A stretch of 64,000 nucleotides of DNA from Lingula anatina (lineage: Eukaryota; Brachiopoda; Lingulata; Lingulida; Lingulidae). The stretch lies in assembly GCF_001039355.2 (NCBI RefSeq), contig NW_019776099.1, positions 1-64,000 of the forward strand, read 5' to 3'. The notes beneath the pieces are model-generated. The model saw only the letters and a list, made by a program, of their open reading frames with translations, was not told the origin of the DNA and searched no databases. A program made the translations under genes and the position numbers. Below are positions 59,501-64,000 of the stretch, piece after piece (the stretch's first letter is position 1; every line of letters begins with the position of its first letter).

Positions 59501-60788
59501 AAAATAACCGCCTCTGGCTGCCCAATATCCAAGGCTGACCAGAACGCCACAAACGGCGTCATTCACGTGCTGGACTGCGTTATGACCTCAATCCCTACGA
59601 TGAACGCCGCGGAATTGGTGGCTAGTTTAAAGGATTTCAAGACTCTGAAACTAGCGTTGCAACATGCTGGGCTGGTTAATACACTATCTGGTAAGGTTTC
59701 TGTTGAAATTGTAGCAATAAGTGTTATATTTTTCGATGTCCTCTGTAAATCTTATGGCTGCTGTTAATTTTTTTCAGTATAAAAATATGAAAAGTAAACT
59801 TAAGAGGTGAGCTGCCATTCAAAGTGACTTTCTAACCTCTTCTTGAAGTGGGATAGGCTTCTTGGCGTTATGGTTTTTGTAGCATCTTCATGGTTTTTAA
59901 ATACTTGGTAATTAAAGAAGTCCGGATCGTGTGAAGGGGGCTTTTTGTTCCTTCAAACTAGATATTCAGATTATATCATTAACGATTTCTCATCATCTGT
60001 ATGAGGTCTCAGACCATGTCAACGAACGCTACTCTTTTCAAATAATACTTGTAAAATGCGAATTCTTATATTGGCTCATTCATATATGTACATTTTTTTT
60101 TAATTAAGGTTCCGGGCCTTTCACGATTTTCGCGCCCACAGATGTCGCATTCAACGCACTGCCCCCTGGTATGTTGGATCATCTGCTGCACAACGTCACA
60201 GCACTGACGCAGGTTCTGACATACCACGTGGTCAAGGGCACCTTTTACAGCGCAGGGCTGAAGAGTGGTGACGTCAGAACGGTCAACGGGAAATCAGTCA
60301 AAGTTGATGTGCAAGCTGATGGTAAATTTCCCCTCTCTCTCTTTCTAGATCTTTGTCAGACCTTTTCTTCGCTGCGACCCAACCTACTTAGACAATGTGG
60401 AGCAGGTTAACATGTTTTTCGTTTTGTAGATACTTGCCAGTATTTCGTTTTTTGTCCCTTGAACGTGGTTTAGATCATGGCTCTCGATCTCAGACACACA
60501 GACCTTCTCTTCTCTATTACCATTATTGTGATAAAGATTGACATTTCTGTGATTAAATAATAGAATTACAGTAAGTTGAGATGTGATCAATATCCTACGA
60601 CATCTCTTTTGCTTTTTTCAGGAATGATCAAGTTGAACGGAAACAGCTATGTGGTTTGGCCTGACACGAGTGTCTCAAACGGCGTTATCCATTCCATAAA
60701 TCAAGTTCTGTTGCCTCCAACGTTTAAAGACATTTCACATCCTTCAATGAAGAATTTGATAATGACAAATAAATTTACAAAATTATAG
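53587..60788 (+). CDS. Secreted six-FAS1-domain protein (periostin/TGFBI-like), 14 exons
   Basis: Exons: 53587-53818, 54331-54545, 54768-54957, 55288-55500, 55878-56162, 56588-56805, 56977-57166, 57598-57813, 58112-58258, 58572-58697, 59090-59298, 59501-59690, 60109-60321 and 60622-60788; 936 aa, every intron GT-AG and in phase. Signal peptide ~1-20 (MQFVAVVLLSFWACCSHG). FAS1 domains at about 48-183, 188-320, 350-485, 490-622, 645-780 and 785-925, each with GPFTVF(G/A)P-type H1 text, NGVIH-type H2 text and a YHV motif. FAS1 domains mediate matrix and integrin adhesion outside the cell. Exons repeat as 1-phase units (215, 190, 213 nt and a variable one), so the gene is three copies of a two-domain unit. 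All six domains keep N-[KV]-T before the YH motif. No EMI domain and no GPI or membrane anchor at the C terminus (ends ...NKFTKL), unlike periostin/TGFBI or fasciclin I. Confidence 0.95.
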
Positions 60789-60875
60789 CATATATCATAT
60801 AAGGACACTTCCCCTGAAATTAAAATATCAACGCCAAGTCGACGCATATAATGTTAGTGAGTTAAAGGTTGGACA

Positions 60876-60881
60876 AATAAA
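60876..60881 (+). terminator. Candidate polyadenylation signal of the FAS1 gene
   Basis: AATAAA ~90 bp after the stop codon. An earlier AATAAA overlaps the last codons (~60768), too early to be used without cutting the frame. Confidence 0.5.
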
Positions 60882-61609
60882 ACAATCTGTTGAAGTTTAA
60901 CACGGCGGTTGCAGCAGATACTACTGCTTGGCTTGTGAACTAGGCAAGAACACCTAGACTAAGTGACAATCAATGAATAGACGGTACAATTTAGCACCGA
61001 ATCTGCCACTTTAATTTGTATATAGATGTGCATTGTAGAGGACCGACTCGTCGTGTCAACAATGGGTGTAAAAATTGCAGGCGATTTATTTTTAGTGGAA
61101 GGGTTGGCAGACCCAAGCCCAGATAACTAATTGCATGATTTCAAGTACATGCCAATTAAATCTTATCTTTCAGGGCACGAATAATAAAAAAAAAAGATGG
61201 AGATCATTAAATAATGTTATGTAACAACAACAACAGCCTATCAAATATAGAGTACAGAATATGTACAGCATCTTGAATAAAAGTAAGTGTCTTACATACT
61301 ATTTGAAATTACATTTTATTCATTTTTTTTCTTTTTCTTAAGTTATCCATTACAGGTTTTCTTGTTCTACTCTCCTGTGTTCTTTTCTTTGTTTTTTCTT
61401 CAAAATTAGGATCTAGCAAATTACATTTATCTTGATAACCACCAAATGAAAATAGACCTATTATGATAACCGCAAAATATCAGAACTCATGCAGGTTACC
61501 CCGTGCCCCTTCTCCCACTCTGCAAGTCAAGTTGAGGCCACTGTTGTTACTGATATCCCCCCGGGGACACTGGTCTGAAATATAAGAAAATCAGATTATA
61601 GCCTATTTA

Positions 61610-61761
61610 TAGCCAGGGGGGTTCGGGGGGTTCGAAAGAACCGCCCCTTTTGCTGGGAAAAGGTCCACTCTGGGTATAATTTGATCTAGGTACATGAAGT
61701 TTTTAAGGGAAAAGGTCCACTTTTTCAGAAAAAGGACACCCCTTTTGAAATTGCTGGCTAC
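61610..61761. repeat. Short dispersed element bounded by TAGCCA, copy B
   Basis: Starts TAGCCAGGGGGGTTCGGGGG, ends AATTGCTGGCTAC. The same interior phrases as the copy at 32274 (AAAGAACCGCCCCTTTTG, AAGGTCCACTTTTTCAGAAA) with scattered substitutions. Confidence 0.75.
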
Positions 61762-63263
61762 GGGCCTATTAGAACTGAACAGTTAGAGCCCTTTTCGGCA
61801 ACGTTAAAACATGCCTCTTCAAATTTTGTCGTTTTGTTTAGAAATCATATTTCTACAGGTATATATGTACATTTTATTGGAATGCAGATACTGAATAGGC
61901 CTATTCCCTGTCATGCTGTTTTAAGAATAGGCCTATAAACTGAATAGGCCCTATTATGATTTGGACATTTTGCTTATTAAACGACTCAATAAAATGAAGT
62001 AGGCCTAGGTCTAAATCTTAATTTGGAATTTAAAATATCACACAAAGTGCAACAAACAGGACAAATATAGGACCATCCTGTTGGGAAACATGTAGGGCCT
62101 AACAGGAACGCATACGGGGGGGATGTTTAATGATTTTACAAGGAACCCCTGTTAGGCCTGTAAATTGAAAAAAAAAAGAAGTAAAAATACAACGAATATA
62201 TGAGGCATATAAGCTGCCTACCTTTGTAAAACTGAACAATAACCTGGGTGTGACAAAGAAATCATTTTGTTTAACCCTTTTACATGCATAGGCCTAGCCT
62301 ATAGCCTATGTAGGCTAAGTGGATATTAATTATCTCCTATGGCAATGCCGTACGTAGGCCTACATTTTTGTTTCTATTTTTAAAAGTTTCCACTACCTGG
62401 GTAGGCCTATCGGTATTTACCATTTAGTCACAAGATGTTGGTCACATATAGAACCATATATAGCCTATCAGGGGCGGATCCAGGATTATTTGAAGGGGGA
62501 TCCGCGGATGAGAAGGGTAGGCCTAACAGCATGCCCTGCCAAAATGGGCCCCGCCAAAATGTCAAGGAATGACGAGCCAGGCGTCCTTATTTTTCTGCAC
62601 CCTGAATCTCATTTAAACTTCATTACATAGCATGTTTTCATGCCATGGAACTGTCCAACGGCTGGTTAAAAAGCACTGCTGATTTCATGCAGACGACATA
62701 ACATCTCACCTGTCGCAATTGCCAAAAACATCTCGTACAATCACGCGTTATCATAACGTAACGTTCTATGAATGTTGCCGTTTCCAAACGTATATATGTC
62801 TGCATAGTGTTACTCGTCTAGTGAAGACACAATATCATATGCTTTACTTATAAACAGAAAAAGAATAATTAAATAAGTCTTAATGAAGACAGAAACAAAT
62901 ATTGACAGTACGGATTTGGTCCGACACAAGTTCAACACGCCACACTTATGCAACTCCCAGAGGTCACAGTCATAATGCAGACGATGTAACAGGGACTAAG
63001 ATTGCAGGCCTGAGTTTACAGTTAAATAGGGCCGATAGAAGGTAAAGCATAATCCACGTAGTACTAAAATATGTTCAATATGTTAGTGCCACTTGCGAGA
63101 CTTAAATTGAGTTGAACTTAAATTGCTGCTGAGTAGGCCTACTCGCAACCTTGGACGGAGTGGTGAATATATCCCAACTTAAAATTGATACTTAATTGTG
63201 TAGTTTTTGCCAAAATGTAACATACCTAACAGCATGAACATTCATGCATTTATTTACCTGTCT

Positions 63264-63267
<4 letters not shown>
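61762..63267. other. Non-coding region dense in TAGGCCTA palindromes
   Basis: TAGGCCTA or one-base variants occur a dozen or more times between ~61895 and 62525 and again at 63136. A partial CAGGGGCGGATCC element end lies at 62464-62510. No gene seen. Confidence 0.5.

Positions 63268-63318
<51 letters not shown>
63268..63318. repeat. (TA)n microsatellite
   Basis: About 25 TA units immediately before the dispersed element at 63319. Confidence 0.95.
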
Positions 63319-63321
<3 letters not shown>

Positions 63322-63480
63322 TGTTTCCCCTGGCTTTCAAGCTCTGCGAGGTGGTAGGCAATCCGCGATCCCAGCAATACTAGGGGGGTCCGGGGGCATG
63401 CCCCCCCGGAAAATTTTTTTAATCGAGGTGCAATTTGGTGCATTTTAGGGTATTTAGAACTGATTTTTTTTACATTTTAT
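63319..63480. repeat. Dispersed element starting CAGTGTTTCCCCTGGC
   Basis: Contains GGGGGGTCCGGGGGCATGCC and CCCCCCGGAAAATTTTTTTA, phrases typical of hAT-like non-autonomous elements in animal genomes, as I recall. It lies directly after (TA)n and before the single N at 63491, so its right end is uncertain. Confidence 0.45.
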
Positions 63481-63848
63481 GTGGCACTGANTATATATAT
63501 ATCCAAGATGGAAAGTGGGTCTCAGGCTTAAAAAAACTGATTACTAGTAAATTGATTATTTTTTTCACATGATAAATATATTCATTTTCAGGTACAAGTG
63601 ACTGTTCCAGGGTACATGAAGTTCATTCAATGGGTATATTGGTTATACAGAAGATCTGAAGACTATATCATGATGTGTAAAAAAAGAAGCCGCTATAACT
63701 AGTGCGGGAGGGATTTTTTACTGACTCTATATACATGTACTGCTGTACCAAACTACAACATATGAAATTAAAAGATCAAAAATTAGCTAAGAAAAGTGGC
63801 AATTAAACTAGTAAATGATCAAGTTAATGTCAAATTTATACCAACAGG

Positions 63849-64000
63849 ATGGCTTTCCAGAGGATTCAAAGTGACAGTGTGAAAGTTGCTCACTTTGTTT
63901 GTAACTTACAGTCACAGCATGTTCGTCAGCCATTGAGATGCTTTAGGACATCACAGCAAAAGCATCAGTTTCAGAATCACTATGCAACATTAGGCATTTC
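63849..64000 (+). CDS. J-domain (DnaJ-like) protein, first exon, truncated by window end
   Basis: ATG at 63849 opens MAFQRIQSDSVKVAHFVCNL, an Arg-containing stretch (VRQPLRCFRTSQQKH), then NHYATLGIS at the window edge, still open. H/YYATLGIS is the start of helix I of a J-domain, which recruits and stimulates Hsp70. The basic, acid-poor leader suggests mitochondrial targeting, as in small mitochondrial J-proteins such as DNAJC4 or DNAJC30; which one cannot be told from ~50 residues. The HPD motif would lie beyond the window. CCAACAG just before the ATG could be a splice acceptor, implying a 5' UTR exon upstream. Confidence 0.7.
   Translation, partial: MAFQRIQSDSVKVAHFVCNLQSQHVRQPLRCFRTSQQKHQFQNHYATLGI

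Noticed and set aside
1-64000. CRISPR arrays, bacterial operons or prophage
   Set aside because: The window is clearly a eukaryotic nuclear sequence; direct repeats seen are microsatellites or transposon pieces.

Overview
This is a eukaryotic nuclear window from an animal. All clear genes are split by GT-AG introns, the sequence is AT-rich, and the spaces between genes are filled with Tc1/mariner relics, an integrase pseudogene, a LINE fragment, MITE-like repeats and (ATTT)n, (AT)n, (GA)n and (CT)n microsatellites. Gene content (galactose 3-O-sulfotransferase, DUF229, NDPK, a rhodopsin-like GPCR, a secreted multi-FAS1 protein, a J-domain protein) and the frequent palindrome TAGGCCTA suggest a marine invertebrate, perhaps a deuterostome. 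The species call is low confidence. There are 108 Ns at 39876-39983 and single Ns at 19236 and 63491.

Layout. 0.2-3.6 kb: decayed, intron-containing integrase gene of the Ginger/GIN1 type. 4.4-8.2 kb: one complete but dead Tc1-like element with both terminal repeats, then a fold-back structure made of two 3' halves of another Tc1-like element. 9.3-14.0 kb, minus strand: a two-exon galactose 3-O-sulfotransferase, then a two-exon DUF229 protein (alkaline-phosphatase/sulfatase fold). Both are predicted type II membrane proteins. 14.5-19.9 kb: tandem and dispersed repeats, including a ~600 bp duplication whose second copy starts at the single N at 19236. 22.6-26.0 kb, minus: four-exon nucleoside diphosphate kinase. 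26-33.6 kb: mostly non-coding, with a LINE fragment. 33.6-34.8 kb, plus: single-exon GPCR with a degenerate DRY motif. 38.0-48.2 kb: the most interesting segment, two tail-to-tail secreted-protein genes. 53.6-60.8 kb, plus: 14-exon gene for a secreted protein with six FAS1 domains built as three repeats of a two-domain unit. 63.85 kb to the end: first exon of a mitochondrial-type J-domain protein.

The main candidate for something undescribed is the pair at 38.0-42.2 kb (plus) and 46.4-48.2 kb (minus). Spliced by hand, both have four coding exons with the same intron phases (1, 0, 0), an exon 2 of exactly 266 nt in each, a signal peptide, a shared WWY-x-PCHG motif at the same codon position, and a last exon encoding what look like helices B, C and D of a four-helix-bundle cytokine. 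The final helix resembles that of the LIF/CNTF/IL-11 group. The candidate promoter of the plus-strand gene carries a TATA box and a perfect NF-kappaB consensus. I infer a duplicated invertebrate class-I helical cytokine. The homology is by eye only and needs structure prediction and profile searches.
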